Positions 45,168-54,002 of a stretch of DNA of 64,000 nucleotides are shown in pieces (position 1 is the stretch's first letter; each line of letters starts with the position of its first letter). This DNA is from Paraburkholderia monticola (GTDB lineage Bacteria > Pseudomonadota > Gammaproteobacteria > Burkholderiales > Burkholderiaceae). Position numbers and translations under genes: made by a program. The notes beneath the pieces were generated by a model that did no database searches, was not told where the DNA came from, and saw only the letters and a list, made by a program, of their open reading frames with translations. Where the stretch lies: NCBI RefSeq assembly GCF_001580545.1, contig NZ_LRBG01000035.1, positions 372,001 to 436,000 of the forward strand, given 5' to 3'.

Positions 45168-46216
45168 GTCGCGCGGCCGTGCTGCTGCTGTCGATCGGCT
45201 CGGCGCTCTTCGTCGGCCTGCTCGCCTGGCAGGGCTTCGGCTCGGTCGCGTCGACCTTGCTCGCGGCGGGCTGGGGGCTCGCGGCCGTCGCCGCCTTCCA
45301 CGTGGTGCCGCTCGTGCTCGATGCGGGTGCGATCGCGGTGCTGTTCAAGCGCGGCGATGCATCGCGCGACGGCGCATATGAAGGTGCAACAAGTGTTGCG
45401 CGAACCGGGCCCTCGCTGCGCGATGCGCTATTCGCGCGCTGGATCGGTGAATCGGTGAATAGCCTGCTGCCCGCCGGGCAGATCGGCGGGCCGGTGGTGA
45501 TGGTGCGGCAACTGTCGCAACGCGGCATGCCGATGCGCGACGCGGCCGCCGCGATCACCGTCAGCACGACCTGGCAGGCGCTCGCGCAAATCGTGTTCGC
45601 GCTCGGCGGCCTCGCGATGTTCGGTGCCTACGCCGCGCACGGCACGCTGCACGACCTGCGCACCGCGACGCTGCTCGCGACCTGCGTGCTCGGCGCGCTG
45701 ATCGCCGCGTTCTACTTCGCGCAGCGGCGCGGCCTGTTCGGCCGGCTGCTCGGCGTGGTGTCGAAGCTGTTCGGCAAGCGCGACTGGTCCTCGCTGATGA
45801 CCCGCGCCGAAGCCGTCGATGCCGCCGTGCAGTCGCTGTACCGCGAGCGCGGCAAGGTGGCGGCGAGCTTTGCGCTGAGCCTCGTCGGCTGGATCGTCGG
45901 CACGGCCGAGGTCTGGCTCGCGCTGCGTTTTCTCGGCCATCCGGTCGGCTGGATCGACGCGCTGCTGCTGGAGAGCATCGGCCAGGCGATTCGCGGCGCG
46001 GCCTTCATGATTCCGGGCTCGCTCGGCGTGCAGGAGGGCGGCTATCTGCTGCTCGCGCCGCTGGTCGGTTTGCCGCCCGACGCGGCGCTGGCGTTGTCGC
46101 TCGCCAAGCGCGCGCGTGAAATCCTGCTGGGCCTGCCGGGCCTGCTGGTATTGCACTTCAGCGAACGAAGCTGGCAACGACGGCGCGCCCTGCGGCGCCT
46201 TCCGGTTGCCGATTGA
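45164..46216 (+). CDS. Lysylphosphatidylglycerol-synthase-type transmembrane (flippase-like) protein
   Basis: 350-residue inner-membrane protein with about eight transmembrane segments. It contains the GESVNSLLPAGQIGGPVVMVRQL block and the AAFMIPGSLGVQEGGYLLLAPLVGLP block of the UPF0104/LPG-synthase TM superfamily (MprF N-terminal half, HpnL, AglD). Members move or position lipids across the membrane. The cytosolic synthase half of MprF is absent, so this is the flippase-like part only. It starts in the oxygenase stop (ATGA). In this operon it is the natural candidate to flip the product of the CDP-alcohol transferase. Confidence 0.86.
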   Translation: MSRAAVLLLSIGSALFVGLLAWQGFGSVASTLLAAGWGLAAVAAFHVVPLVLDAGAIAVLFKRGDASRDGAYEGATSVARTGPSLRDALFARWIGESVNSLLPAGQIGGPVVMVRQLSQRGMPMRDAAAAITVSTTWQALAQIVFALGGLAMFGAYAAHGTLHDLRTATLLATCVLGALIAAFYFAQRRGLFGRLLGVVSKLFGKRDWSSLMTRAEAVDAAVQSLYRERGKVAASFALSLVGWIVGTAEVWLALRFLGHPVGWIDALLLESIGQAIRGAAFMIPGSLGVQEGGYLLLAPLVGLPPDAALALSLAKRAREILLGLPGLLVLHFSERSWQRRRALRRLPVAD

Positions 46217-46243
46217 CCTCCGTACTTTTTCAAAGGACCGCGC

Positions 46244-47008
46244 ATGCGCGCCATCATTCTCGCAGCGGGCCTCGGCCTGCGTCTCCAGCAGCCGCCGCAA
46301 GCCCAGTTTCCGAAATGCCTGTTGCAGTTCGACGGCATGAGCCTGCTCGAACGGCATCTGCAGATGCTCGAAACGGCCGGCGTGACCGACGTCGTGCTGG
46401 CGCTCGGCTTCCAGCCGGAATCGGTGCAGGCCGAACTCGCGCGCATCGACTGGCCGCACAAGGTCGAGACCGTGCTCAATCCGCGTTTCGATTTGGGCAG
46501 CGTGCTGACCGTGCACACGGTGGCCGAGGCGCTGACGCGCGGCGGCGACGTGCTGCTGATGGACGCCGACGTGCTGTACGACGAGCGCATCCTGAGCGCG
46601 CTGGTGGCGGGCGAGTCGGTCAACCGTCTGCTGATCGACCGCGATTTCGAAGCGGGTGACGAGCCCGTCAAGCTGTGCCTGAAGGACGGCGTGCCGGTGG
46701 AGTTGCGCAAGCAGCTCGCGGTCAATCTGGAATACGACACGATCGGCGAGTCGGTCGGCTTCTTCCGCTTCCGCGAGGAAACCGCGCGACGCTTCACGCA
46801 GATCGTCGCCGGCTATATCGACAGCGGCCGCGCGAACCTGCCGCACGAAGAGGCGGTGCGCGACCTGCTGCTCGAGCGCAGCCAGGTGTTCGATACGGCC
46901 GACGTGACCGGCGCGCCGTGGATCGAAATCGACTTCCCGAACGACGTCGCGCGCGCGGCCGACGAAATCCTGCCGCAGTTGCAGCCGCTCGTTAGCGCAT
47001 CACGCTAA
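46244..47008 (+). CDS. Nucleotidyltransferase (NTP-transferase family), putative head-group cytidylyltransferase
   Basis: 254-residue cytoplasmic enzyme. LAAGLGLRL (residues 6-14) and PKCLL (23-27) form the nucleotide-binding loop, and LLMDADVLYD (~102-111) gives the catalytic Asp pair for the metal. The fold is that of IspD/GlmU-N/inositol-1-phosphate cytidylyltransferases. It lacks the left-handed helix of GlmU. Located 27 bases after the flippase-like gene, it closes the operon. The simplest model is that it activates a phosphorylated alcohol or aminoalcohol with CTP for the CDP-alcohol transferase at 43.7 kb. Substrate and nucleotide are inferred. Confidence 0.86.
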   Translation: MRAIILAAGLGLRLQQPPQAQFPKCLLQFDGMSLLERHLQMLETAGVTDVVLALGFQPESVQAELARIDWPHKVETVLNPRFDLGSVLTVHTVAEALTRGGDVLLMDADVLYDERILSALVAGESVNRLLIDRDFEAGDEPVKLCLKDGVPVELRKQLAVNLEYDTIGESVGFFRFREETARRFTQIVAGYIDSGRANLPHEEAVRDLLLERSQVFDTADVTGAPWIEIDFPNDVARAADEILPQLQPLVSASR

Positions 47009-47141
47009 GTTGCGGGTGCCGCGCGCGAAGACACACGGCAGCGCACCACAGCACGCGGCAAAATCCTCCCGCGCAGCAACATTTGTTGCCGCCGCGATGC
47101 CATAATCGACGCTTTCCATCGATGGCTGGCCGCCCGTCGCC

Positions 47142-48551
47142 ATGAGAATGCTGCTTGGATTAGGCGCTTTCACCGTTCCGCTGATCGTCGCATGCGCGAT
47201 GTTCATGGAAAACGTGGACGGCACGGTCATCGTGACGTCGCTGCCGGTTCTGGCGCGCGACCTCGGCCACGATCCGATCACGCTGAAGCTGGCGGTCACC
47301 GCGTATGTGATCGGTCTTGGCGTCTTTATCCCGATCTGCGGCTGGGTCGCCGACCGCTTCGGATCGCGCACCGTGTTCCGCACCGCGATCGGCATCTTCA
47401 TCGCAGGCTCGCTGTTGTGCGCGGCCTCCACGTCACTCGATACCTTCGTGCTCGCGCGCTTCGTGCAAGGCATCGGCGGCGCGCTGATGGTGCCGGTGGG
47501 CCGCATCATCATCTTCCGTTCGGTGCCGAAGTCGGAGTTCATCCGCGCGATGAACTATCTGTCGGTGCCGGCCTTGCTCGGCCCGGTGGTCGGGCCGCCG
47601 CTCGGCGGCTTTATCACGACCTATCTGCACTGGCGCCTGATCTTCGTGATCAACGTGCCGATCGGCCTGCTCGGCATCTGGCTGACCAACAAGTACATCG
47701 CCAATACGCGCGAGCCGCATCCTGGCCGGCTCGACTGGCTCGGCTTCGTGCTGTCGGCGAGCGGCGCTTCGTTGTTCATGCTCGGGCTGTCGCTGGTCGG
47801 TGGCGAGCTGGTATCGACGCGCGAATCGGTCGGCATGTGCGTGACCGGCATCGTGCTGCTAGTGATTTATGTGCTGTACGCGAGCCGCGTCGCGCTGCCG
47901 GTGCTCGATCTGCGTCTGCTGCGCATCCCGAGTTTTCATGCGAGCGTGATCGGCGGCTCGCTGTTTCGAATCGGTCTGGGCGCCGTGCCGTTTCTGTTGC
48001 CGCTCGCGTTGCAGGAAGGTCTCGGCATGACCGCGTTCAGGGCCGGCGCGATTACGTGCGCGTCCGCGTTCGGCTCGATGTTCATGAAGACGGTGGCGTC
48101 GCGCATTCTCGAACGCTACGGCTTTCGCACCGTGCTAATGGTCAACGCCGCGTGCGCGGGTCTTGCGATCGCCGTGTATGGACTGTTCTTTCCGGGCACG
48201 CCGCATTGGGTGATCTGGTGCATCGTGCTGGTGGGCGGCTTCTTCCCGTCTCTGCAATTCACGTCGCTCAATACGCTTGCGTATGCGGATATTCCGAGCA
48301 GCGACGTCGGCCGCGCGACCAGCGTCGCGAGCGTCATCCAGCAGATGTCGCTCGGCCTCGGCGTGACAATCTCGGGCATCGTGTTGCAGATTTCGAATCA
48401 CGTGCAAGGGCATCCGCAGATCGTGTTCTCCGATTTCTGGCCGGCGTTTCTCGTCGTTGGCCTGTTCTCGTGTCTGTCGATTCCGATTACGCGGCGTCTG
48501 CCGCTAGACGCGGGTGACGAGATCGCGCGCGGCAGCCGCGGGCGGGCTTAA
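47142..48551 (+). CDS. MFS drug/solute exporter (DHA2-like)
   Basis: 469-residue inner-membrane transporter with about 13-14 hydrophobic segments. ENVDGTVIVTSLPVLARDLG is the typical DHA2 first-helix motif, GWVADRFGSRTVFR the conserved loop 2-3, and LLGPVVGPPLGGFITTYLHWRLIFVINVPIG motif C of drug antiporters. It resembles EmrB-like exporters, but no emrA membrane-fusion gene is adjacent, so the cargo is unknown. It lies 134 bases after the lipid-head-group operon on the same strand, possibly independent. The stop codon falls in a 12-bp tandem duplication. Confidence 0.88.
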   Translation: MRMLLGLGAFTVPLIVACAMFMENVDGTVIVTSLPVLARDLGHDPITLKLAVTAYVIGLGVFIPICGWVADRFGSRTVFRTAIGIFIAGSLLCAASTSLDTFVLARFVQGIGGALMVPVGRIIIFRSVPKSEFIRAMNYLSVPALLGPVVGPPLGGFITTYLHWRLIFVINVPIGLLGIWLTNKYIANTREPHPGRLDWLGFVLSASGASLFMLGLSLVGGELVSTRESVGMCVTGIVLLVIYVLYASRVALPVLDLRLLRIPSFHASVIGGSLFRIGLGAVPFLLPLALQEGLGMTAFRAGAITCASAFGSMFMKTVASRILERYGFRTVLMVNAACAGLAIAVYGLFFPGTPHWVIWCIVLVGGFFPSLQFTSLNTLAYADIPSSDVGRATSVASVIQQMSLGLGVTISGIVLQISNHVQGHPQIVFSDFWPAFLVVGLFSCLSIPITRRLPLDAGDEIARGSRGRA

Positions 48552-48571
48552 GCACACCTTTAAGCACACCT
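48548..48571 (+). repeat. 12-bp perfect tandem duplication (TTAAGCACACCT x2)
   Basis: Two exact head-to-tail copies. The first supplies the TAA stop of the MFS gene. Recent replication slippage is the likely origin. Confidence 0.9.
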
Positions 48572-48593
48572 CGCTGCCCATCCCGCTCTGCTA

Positions 48594-49643
48594 TCACCCC
48601 GCCTGCTCCACCGGCGTCACCGTCAGCTCCACTCGCTGCGCGCCGCGTAACACCGTCACGCCGACCGGCTTGTCGATACGCGACGCGTCGAGCGCGCGTT
48701 GCAGAGCATCCACGTCCTGCACCGGCTGCGTGTCGATGGCGACTATCGTGTCGTCGGTACGCACGCCGGCGAGCGCGGCCGGACTGCCTTTGACGATCTC
48801 CATGACGTGCACGCCGCTTTGCGCGGTGAGCCCGAAGTAGCGCTGCACGCGCCGCGACAGCGGCGTCGTGGTGCCGGCCACGCCGATATAGGCGCGCCGC
48901 ACGCGGCCGTGCGCGAAGATCTGCATGATGACCCACTTCGCGGTATCGATCGCGGTCGCAAAACAGATGGCCTGCGCGCCAGGGATGATCGCGGTATTCA
49001 CGCCGATCACCTGACCCGCCGAATTGATCAGCGGTCCGCCCGAGTTGCCCGGATTCAACGCCGCGTCGGTCTGGATCACGTCGTAGATCATGCGGCCGGA
49101 GTTCGAACGCAGCGAACGGCCGAGCGCCGAAACGACGCCGGTCGTCACGGTCTGCTGCAGCCCGAGCGGACTGCCGACCGCGATCGCGATCTGCCCGACG
49201 CGCAGCTTCGACGATTCGCCGAGCTCCACATGCGGCAGCGGTTCCGGCGAGCCGATCCGCAGCACCGCGAGATCGCTGCCGGGATCGTCGCCGACCAGAT
49301 CGGCGTCGAACTTCGCGCCGTCGGCTAGCGTCACCTGGATATGCGTCGCGCCATGCACGACGTGGCTATTGGTCAGCAGATAACCGTCGGGCGTGAACAG
49401 AAAGCCCGAGCCGGTGCCGCCGCGCGCGCCGCGGCCATGCGCGGCCGCATCGCCGGGCAGGCGGCGTTCGACGGCAATGAACGCGACCGCCTGCTGCACG
49501 CGCTCCAGCGCGCCGATCACGGTGCGGGAGTAGGCGTCGAGCAGCGCGTCGTCGTCGTCAGTCAAAAGGTCGGTGGATTGGGGCCCGGGGGCGTCGGATG
49601 CGGCGCTCGACAGGTCATCGATGAAGCGTGGACGGCTTCCCAT
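48594..49643 (-). CDS. HtrA/Deg-like serine protease with one PDZ domain, no export signal
   Basis: 349-residue trypsin-like protease. The triad is complete: His94 (TNSHVVHG), Asp124 (SDLAVLRI) and Ser201 (NPGNSGGP). A single PDZ domain covers ~255-345 (SGVHVMEIVKGSPAALAGVRTDDTIVAID). Typical DegP/DegQ/DegS carry a signal peptide or anchor. Here residues 1-50 are hydrophilic and acidic with no signal, so the protein appears cytoplasmic, an unusual place for HtrA. A start further upstream giving a signal is not available in frame. Substrates unknown. It is oppositely oriented to both neighbours. Confidence 0.88.
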   Translation of the reverse strand: MGSRPRFIDDLSSAASDAPGPQSTDLLTDDDDALLDAYSRTVIGALERVQQAVAFIAVERRLPGDAAAHGRGARGGTGSGFLFTPDGYLLTNSHVVHGATHIQVTLADGAKFDADLVGDDPGSDLAVLRIGSPEPLPHVELGESSKLRVGQIAIAVGSPLGLQQTVTTGVVSALGRSLRSNSGRMIYDVIQTDAALNPGNSGGPLINSAGQVIGVNTAIIPGAQAICFATAIDTAKWVIMQIFAHGRVRRAYIGVAGTTTPLSRRVQRYFGLTAQSGVHVMEIVKGSPAALAGVRTDDTIVAIDTQPVQDVDALQRALDASRIDKPVGVTVLRGAQRVELTVTPVEQAG

Positions 49644-49798
49644 AACGATGCTCCGGATGGACGGGCTGCGAGATGCGGGGCGCCGTGCGGGTTTTCAAGG
49701 GCGCGCGGGCGCGGCGCCAGGCTGGCGGCCGTCGCGTGTGAGACACTTTCCCGGACGAGCCGTCGCTCGTCGCTCGCTCGCGCCACGGAGATCTCTTC

Positions 49799-50197
49799 AT
49801 GTCCGCATCCACCGCTTCAGCGCCGCAACTTCCGCACGAGGATCCACGCATCGAGTCGCTCAGCGCGATCACACTCGCCACCAGCGACATGCAGCGCGCC
49901 GTGGCGTTCTACGACGCGCTCGGCTTTCCCATCAAGTTCGGCGGTCCGCGCGAGGCCTTCACGTCGTTCGCGTTCGGCGGCGCGTATCTGAACCTGATCG
50001 CCGATGCGCGCGCGCCGGTCAACTGGTGGGGACGCGTGATCATCTACGTGTCGGACGTCGACGCGATCTACGACAAGGCGCTGGCGGCGGGGCTGCAGCC
50101 GTCGTTCGCGCCATCGGATGCGCCGTGGGGCGAACGCTATTTTCATATCACCGATCCGGACGGCCACGAACTGAGCTTCGCGCGGCCGCTGCGCTAG
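49799..50197 (+). CDS. VOC-family (glyoxalase/bleomycin-resistance fold) protein
   Basis: 132-residue single-domain VOC protein made of two beta-alpha-beta-beta-beta units. ITLATSDMQRAVAFYDALGFPIKFGG is the first unit, and VIIYVSDVDAIYDKALAAGLQPSFAPSDAPWGERYFHITDPDGHELSFARPL the second, with a typical Glu ligand in HELSFA. Such proteins bind a metal and act on small hydrophobic or thiol-containing molecules, or sequester antibiotics. No specific activity can be assigned. The start is ATG 49799 with GGAG 8 bases upstream. Confidence 0.88.
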   Translation: MSASTASAPQLPHEDPRIESLSAITLATSDMQRAVAFYDALGFPIKFGGPREAFTSFAFGGAYLNLIADARAPVNWWGRVIIYVSDVDAIYDKALAAGLQPSFAPSDAPWGERYFHITDPDGHELSFARPLR

Positions 50198-50360
50198 TGC
50201 CGGAAGCTCGCGCAAAACTCGCTATCATGAGTGCTGCCACGCCCGCGCAGCGCCCGCCCATCCGGTAACACGGCTGACACCTCGCGCTTCGATAATCGAA
50301 CGCGACCGCGTCGCGCTAGCCGCCGCGCGCCATCCCATTCCTGTCGCGAGGAGAGCCGCA

Positions 50361-51287
50361 ATGAAAGAGCCGGATCCGAGATCTCATACCGAACTGCTGG
50401 CGGAGCGGCAACGCCGTTTCGAAGAAGACCTCATCGATGCCTACGACGAAGAACTCGAAATGGAGGTCGACGACCGCATCATCGACGGCCCCCTCGGCCT
50501 GACGCCCGAGCATCGCGAGGCGCGCAAGCAGTACTTCCGCGAACTGTTCCGGCTGCAAGGGGAGTTGGTCAAGCTGCAGGACTGGATCGTCGCGAACGGG
50601 CACCGGCTCGTCGTGATTTTCGAGGGGCGCGACGCGGCTGGCAAGGGCGGTGCGATCAAGCGCATCACGCAGCGTCTCAATCCGCGCGTGTGCCGCGTGG
50701 CGGCTTTGCCCGCGCCGAACAATCGCGAGCGCACGCAATGGTATTTCCAGCGCTACGTATCGCACTTGCCGGCAGGCGGCGAGATGGTGCTATTCGATCG
50801 AAGCTGGTACAACCGCGCGGGCGTCGAGCGCGTGATGAACTTCTGCTCCGACGACGAGTACGAAGAGTTTTTCCGCTCGGTGCCCGAGTTCGAAAAGATG
50901 CTGGCGCGCAGCGGCGTGCAGATCCTCAAGTACTGGTTTTCGATCACCGACGAAGAGCAGGAGATCCGCTTCCAGAATCGCATCCACGATCCGCTCAAGC
51001 AGTGGAAGCTCAGTCCGATGGATCTGGAAAGCCGGCGCCGCTGGGAAGCGTATACGCAGGCGAAGGAAGTGATGCTGCAGCGCTCGCATATTCCCGAGGC
51101 GCCGTGGTGGGTCGTGCAGGCCGTCGACAAGAAACGCGCGCGCCTGAACTGCATTCACCATCTGCTGAGCCAGGTGCCGTATCACGAGATCGAGCATCCG
51201 CATATCGAATTGCCGCCGCGCGTCTATAACGACGACTATAGCCGTCAGCCGGTGCCTGAGTCGATGATCGTGCCCGAAGTGTATTGA
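50361..51287 (+). CDS. ppk2: Polyphosphate kinase 2 (PPK2 family)
   Basis: 308-residue P-loop kinase using polyphosphate as phosphate donor to (deoxy)nucleotides. Walker A GRDAAGKGG is at residues 89-97 and the lid/Walker B DRSWYNR begins at Asp146. The RRRWEAYTQAKEVMLQRS region and HIPEAPWWVVQAVDKKRARLN match the class of single-domain PPK2 that phosphorylates nucleoside diphosphates. The following convergent gene encodes an inorganic phosphate transporter, and a CHAD protein, a polyphosphate-binding fold, is 2.7 kb away, so the neighbourhood is devoted to phosphate. A strong terminator follows. Confidence 0.93.
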   Translation: MKEPDPRSHTELLAERQRRFEEDLIDAYDEELEMEVDDRIIDGPLGLTPEHREARKQYFRELFRLQGELVKLQDWIVANGHRLVVIFEGRDAAGKGGAIKRITQRLNPRVCRVAALPAPNNRERTQWYFQRYVSHLPAGGEMVLFDRSWYNRAGVERVMNFCSDDEYEEFFRSVPEFEKMLARSGVQILKYWFSITDEEQEIRFQNRIHDPLKQWKLSPMDLESRRRWEAYTQAKEVMLQRSHIPEAPWWVVQAVDKKRARLNCIHHLLSQVPYHEIEHPHIELPPRVYNDDYSRQPVPESMIVPEVY

Positions 51288-51310
51288 AGAGCGGCCCTGG
51301 CGGGTCAACG

Positions 51311-51350
51311 AAAAAGCGCGGTACGTCCTGAACGTACCGCGCTTTTTTTC
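51311..51350. terminator. Strong bidirectional intrinsic terminator between ppk2 and the phosphate transporter
   Basis: A 16-bp perfect stem (51311-51326 with 51332-51347), 5-base loop, five As on the left and seven Ts on the right, so it can serve both convergent genes. Confidence 0.95.
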
Positions 51351-51377
51351 GTGCTTCGGTCTGCCCGACCGACGAAC

Positions 51378-52964
51378 TCAGAACACCGAACGGAATACCC
51401 AGTACAAGCCGCCCGCGAGTGCGATCGATGCGGGCAGCGTCAGCACCCATGCGAGGAGCAGGCTGCGCACCGTGCCCCATTGCAGACCGGAGCCGTTGGC
51501 CGCCATCGTGCCGGCCACGCCGGAAGAGAGCACGTGGGTCGTCGACACCGGCAGACCGTAGACGTCGGCGGCGCCGATCGTCGCCATCGCGACGAGTTCA
51601 GCCGCCGCGCCTTGACCGTACGTCAGATGCTGTTTGCCGATTTTCTCGCCCACCGTGACGACGATGCGCTTCCATCCGACCATCGTGCCGAGACCCAGCG
51701 CGATCGCGACCGCCACCTTGACCCACGGCGGAATGAACTTGGTCGAGTGATCGATCTGCGTTCTGAAGTTGGCGATGATCTTCGCGTCCTCGGGTGAGAA
51801 CTGCGGCTCATTGGCCTTCTGCATCAGACGAATCGCCTCGGACGTGACATACATGTTGTTGCGCACGTTATCGACGATGCCTTGCGGCACCGCGGCCATC
51901 GAGCCCGATTGGCCGACCTGGAGTCCGATCTGCTCGGTCAGCTGTTGCAGCGCCGGCAGCGTGGCGGGTGTCATCTGACGGGTGCGCACGAAAGCCTCGA
52001 CATCGGCGCGCGGATCCGTGGAAGGCGCCGCACCCTGCGTGTAGCGCGACAGCGTCGTCGCGGTTTGATGCGCGACCGCGATGAAGGTCTGCGTCTGCTC
52101 CGTCGTGACTGCCCTGTTCAGTGCGTAGGCAGTGGGCACCGTGCCGATCAGGATCAGCATGATCAGGCCCATGCCTTTCTGGCCGTCGTTGGAGCCATGC
52201 GCGAACGACACGCCCGTGCAGGTCAGAATCAGCAGGCAGCGAATCCAGAACGGCGGCGGCTCCTTGCCTTTCGGCTCGGCATACAGCGCGGGCACGCGTA
52301 CGACCGCCTTCATGATCAGCAGCAGCAAGCCGGCGAGCAGAAAGCCCACGATCGGCGAAAACAGCAGCGACTTGCCGACGCCGAGCGCCTGATTCCAGTC
52401 GACGCCGCTCGTCCCGTTCGCACCATGCATCAGCTGATTCATCAGACCCACGCCGATGATCGAGCCGATCAGCGTATGCGAGCTCGACGACGGCAGACCG
52501 AAAAACCACGTGCCGAGATTCCAGATGATCGCGGCGATCAGCAGCGCGAACACCATCGCGAAGCCGGCGCTGCTGCCAACCTGCAGGATCAGCTCGACCG
52601 GCAGCAGTTGTAGCACGCCGAAGGCGACCGCGCCGCTCGATGTCAGCACGCCGAGAAAATTCCATGCTCCTGACCAGACGACCGCGAGGTTCGGCGTCAG
52701 CGAGTGCGTGTAGATAACGGTGGCGACCGCGTTGGCCGTATCGTGAAAGCCGTTGACGAACTCGAAGCCGAGCGCGATCAGCAGTGCGACGCCGAGCAGA
52801 AAATACGGCATCACGGAGCTTTCGCGTACGGGTTGCAGATCGTCGATCAGATGCACTGCGCAATACACGACGCCGACGACGAGCAGGGCGACGAAAATAA
52901 CCAGGCCTGCACCACGGCCTTTGCCGCTGGCGGCGCCTGGTTGCGGATACGAAAGTTCCGGCAT
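51378..52964 (-). CDS. pit: Low-affinity inorganic phosphate transporter (PiT family)
   Basis: 528-residue inner-membrane symporter. Both halves carry the PiT repeat: NGFHDTANAVATVIYTHSLTP in the N-terminal half and SFAHGSNDGQKGMGLIM, then YGLPVSTTHVLSSGVAGTMAA, in the second. The ~110-residue hydrophilic stretch between them (roughly residues 285-400) is a central loop as in E. coli PitA. It imports phosphate as a metal-phosphate complex with protons. It is convergent with ppk2, giving an evident functional pairing of phosphate uptake and polyphosphate use. Confidence 0.94.
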   Translation of the reverse strand: MPELSYPQPGAASGKGRGAGLVIFVALLVVGVVYCAVHLIDDLQPVRESSVMPYFLLGVALLIALGFEFVNGFHDTANAVATVIYTHSLTPNLAVVWSGAWNFLGVLTSSGAVAFGVLQLLPVELILQVGSSAGFAMVFALLIAAIIWNLGTWFFGLPSSSSHTLIGSIIGVGLMNQLMHGANGTSGVDWNQALGVGKSLLFSPIVGFLLAGLLLLIMKAVVRVPALYAEPKGKEPPPFWIRCLLILTCTGVSFAHGSNDGQKGMGLIMLILIGTVPTAYALNRAVTTEQTQTFIAVAHQTATTLSRYTQGAAPSTDPRADVEAFVRTRQMTPATLPALQQLTEQIGLQVGQSGSMAAVPQGIVDNVRNNMYVTSEAIRLMQKANEPQFSPEDAKIIANFRTQIDHSTKFIPPWVKVAVAIALGLGTMVGWKRIVVTVGEKIGKQHLTYGQGAAAELVAMATIGAADVYGLPVSTTHVLSSGVAGTMAANGSGLQWGTVRSLLLAWVLTLPASIALAGGLYWVFRSVF

Positions 52965-53202
52965 GACGTAAGCCCCAAGAAAGTTATCGCAGAGTTTTCG
53001 ATGCTGCTTTCGCTGTGTGTCGCAATGATGACAACTGCGTGACGGCTAGGAGGGAGCAGAAAACAGTCGCGGCGCGGGGCTATCCTACGCCGCCCGCGCC
53101 GGTAAATACTACGCGGGCTGGCGGACAGGAATAGTAAGATGTCCGAAGCGCACTAAGCAAGTGATGAATAGCACGATACGGTGGGCGCGATGCAGATCGC
53201 GC

Positions 53203-53796
53203 TTACGAAGCGTTGATCACTTCGCCGTTCGCGCTGCCGCCGAGGCTGCGTTTATAAGCCTGCGCGACGATTTCAGCCGGCACGCCTTGCGAGGGATCGC
53301 GGCCCATCGATTCGAGCGTCTCGGCGACCCAGCCCGGGCTCACCACATTGACGCGTGCCTTGCCGCGCAACTCGAGCGCGGCCGAGCGCGCGAACGCTTC
53401 GACACCCGCATTGACGATGCTGACCGCGGCGCTGCCCTCCATCGGCTGTTGCGCGAGCACGCCGCTCGTCAGCGTGAACGAGCCGCCTTGCGACACATGT
53501 GCGGCGCCGCAGCGCACGAGATTGACCTGACCCATCAGCTTGTTGGCAAGACTGAACGCGAAGTCTTCGTCGGCGAGTGAGGCGAACGGTGCGAATTTCG
53601 CCGCGCCCGCCGCGCAAACAATCGCGTCGAAGCTGCCACCTTGTGCATACATCGCTTCGATGCTCCGTTTATCCGACAGATCGACATGCAGTTCCGAGCC
53701 CTTGCGGCTCGCGCCGACCACGTCATGCTCGGCGGCGAGCAACCGCACGATGTGCGAGCCGAGCAGGCCCGTCGCACCGACAACAAGTATGCGCAT
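53203..53796 (-). CDS. Short-chain dehydrogenase/reductase (atypical SDR), paralogue of 37.8 kb
   Basis: 197-residue NAD(P)-binding protein. RILVVGATGLLGSHIVRLL is the Gly-rich loop; the DAIVCAAGAAKFAPFASL and SFTLTSGVLAQQP strands and VNVVSPGWVAETLESMG follow. A regular YxxxK is missing, as in the similar 201-aa protein at 37.8 kb. The protein ends NGEVINAS, close to window neighbours only by this shared family. Substrate unknown. A longer start (53838) lacks a ribosome-binding site, so ATG 53796 was preferred. Confidence 0.86.
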   Translation of the reverse strand: MRILVVGATGLLGSHIVRLLAAEHDVVGASRKGSELHVDLSDKRSIEAMYAQGGSFDAIVCAAGAAKFAPFASLADEDFAFSLANKLMGQVNLVRCGAAHVSQGGSFTLTSGVLAQQPMEGSAAVSIVNAGVEAFARSAALELRGKARVNVVSPGWVAETLESMGRDPSQGVPAEIVAQAYKRSLGGSANGEVINAS

Positions 53797-54002
53797 ACAT
53801 CCTCCCGAGATCGGTTTGCGGTATTTGCCGCACTGCACATTGCATGGCGATGCAATGCGCGCAGTCCTACCGGTCGAGGATAGACGCTGGCGACGCGACC
53901 TGCCATCGCGCGATTGGCCGGGCGGATGAGATGCGCCGTGAATCCCCCGTGAGCATTATTTTTGCTACGCTGGAAGGATCGTCACGTTTCAAGAGAGCGT
54001 CG

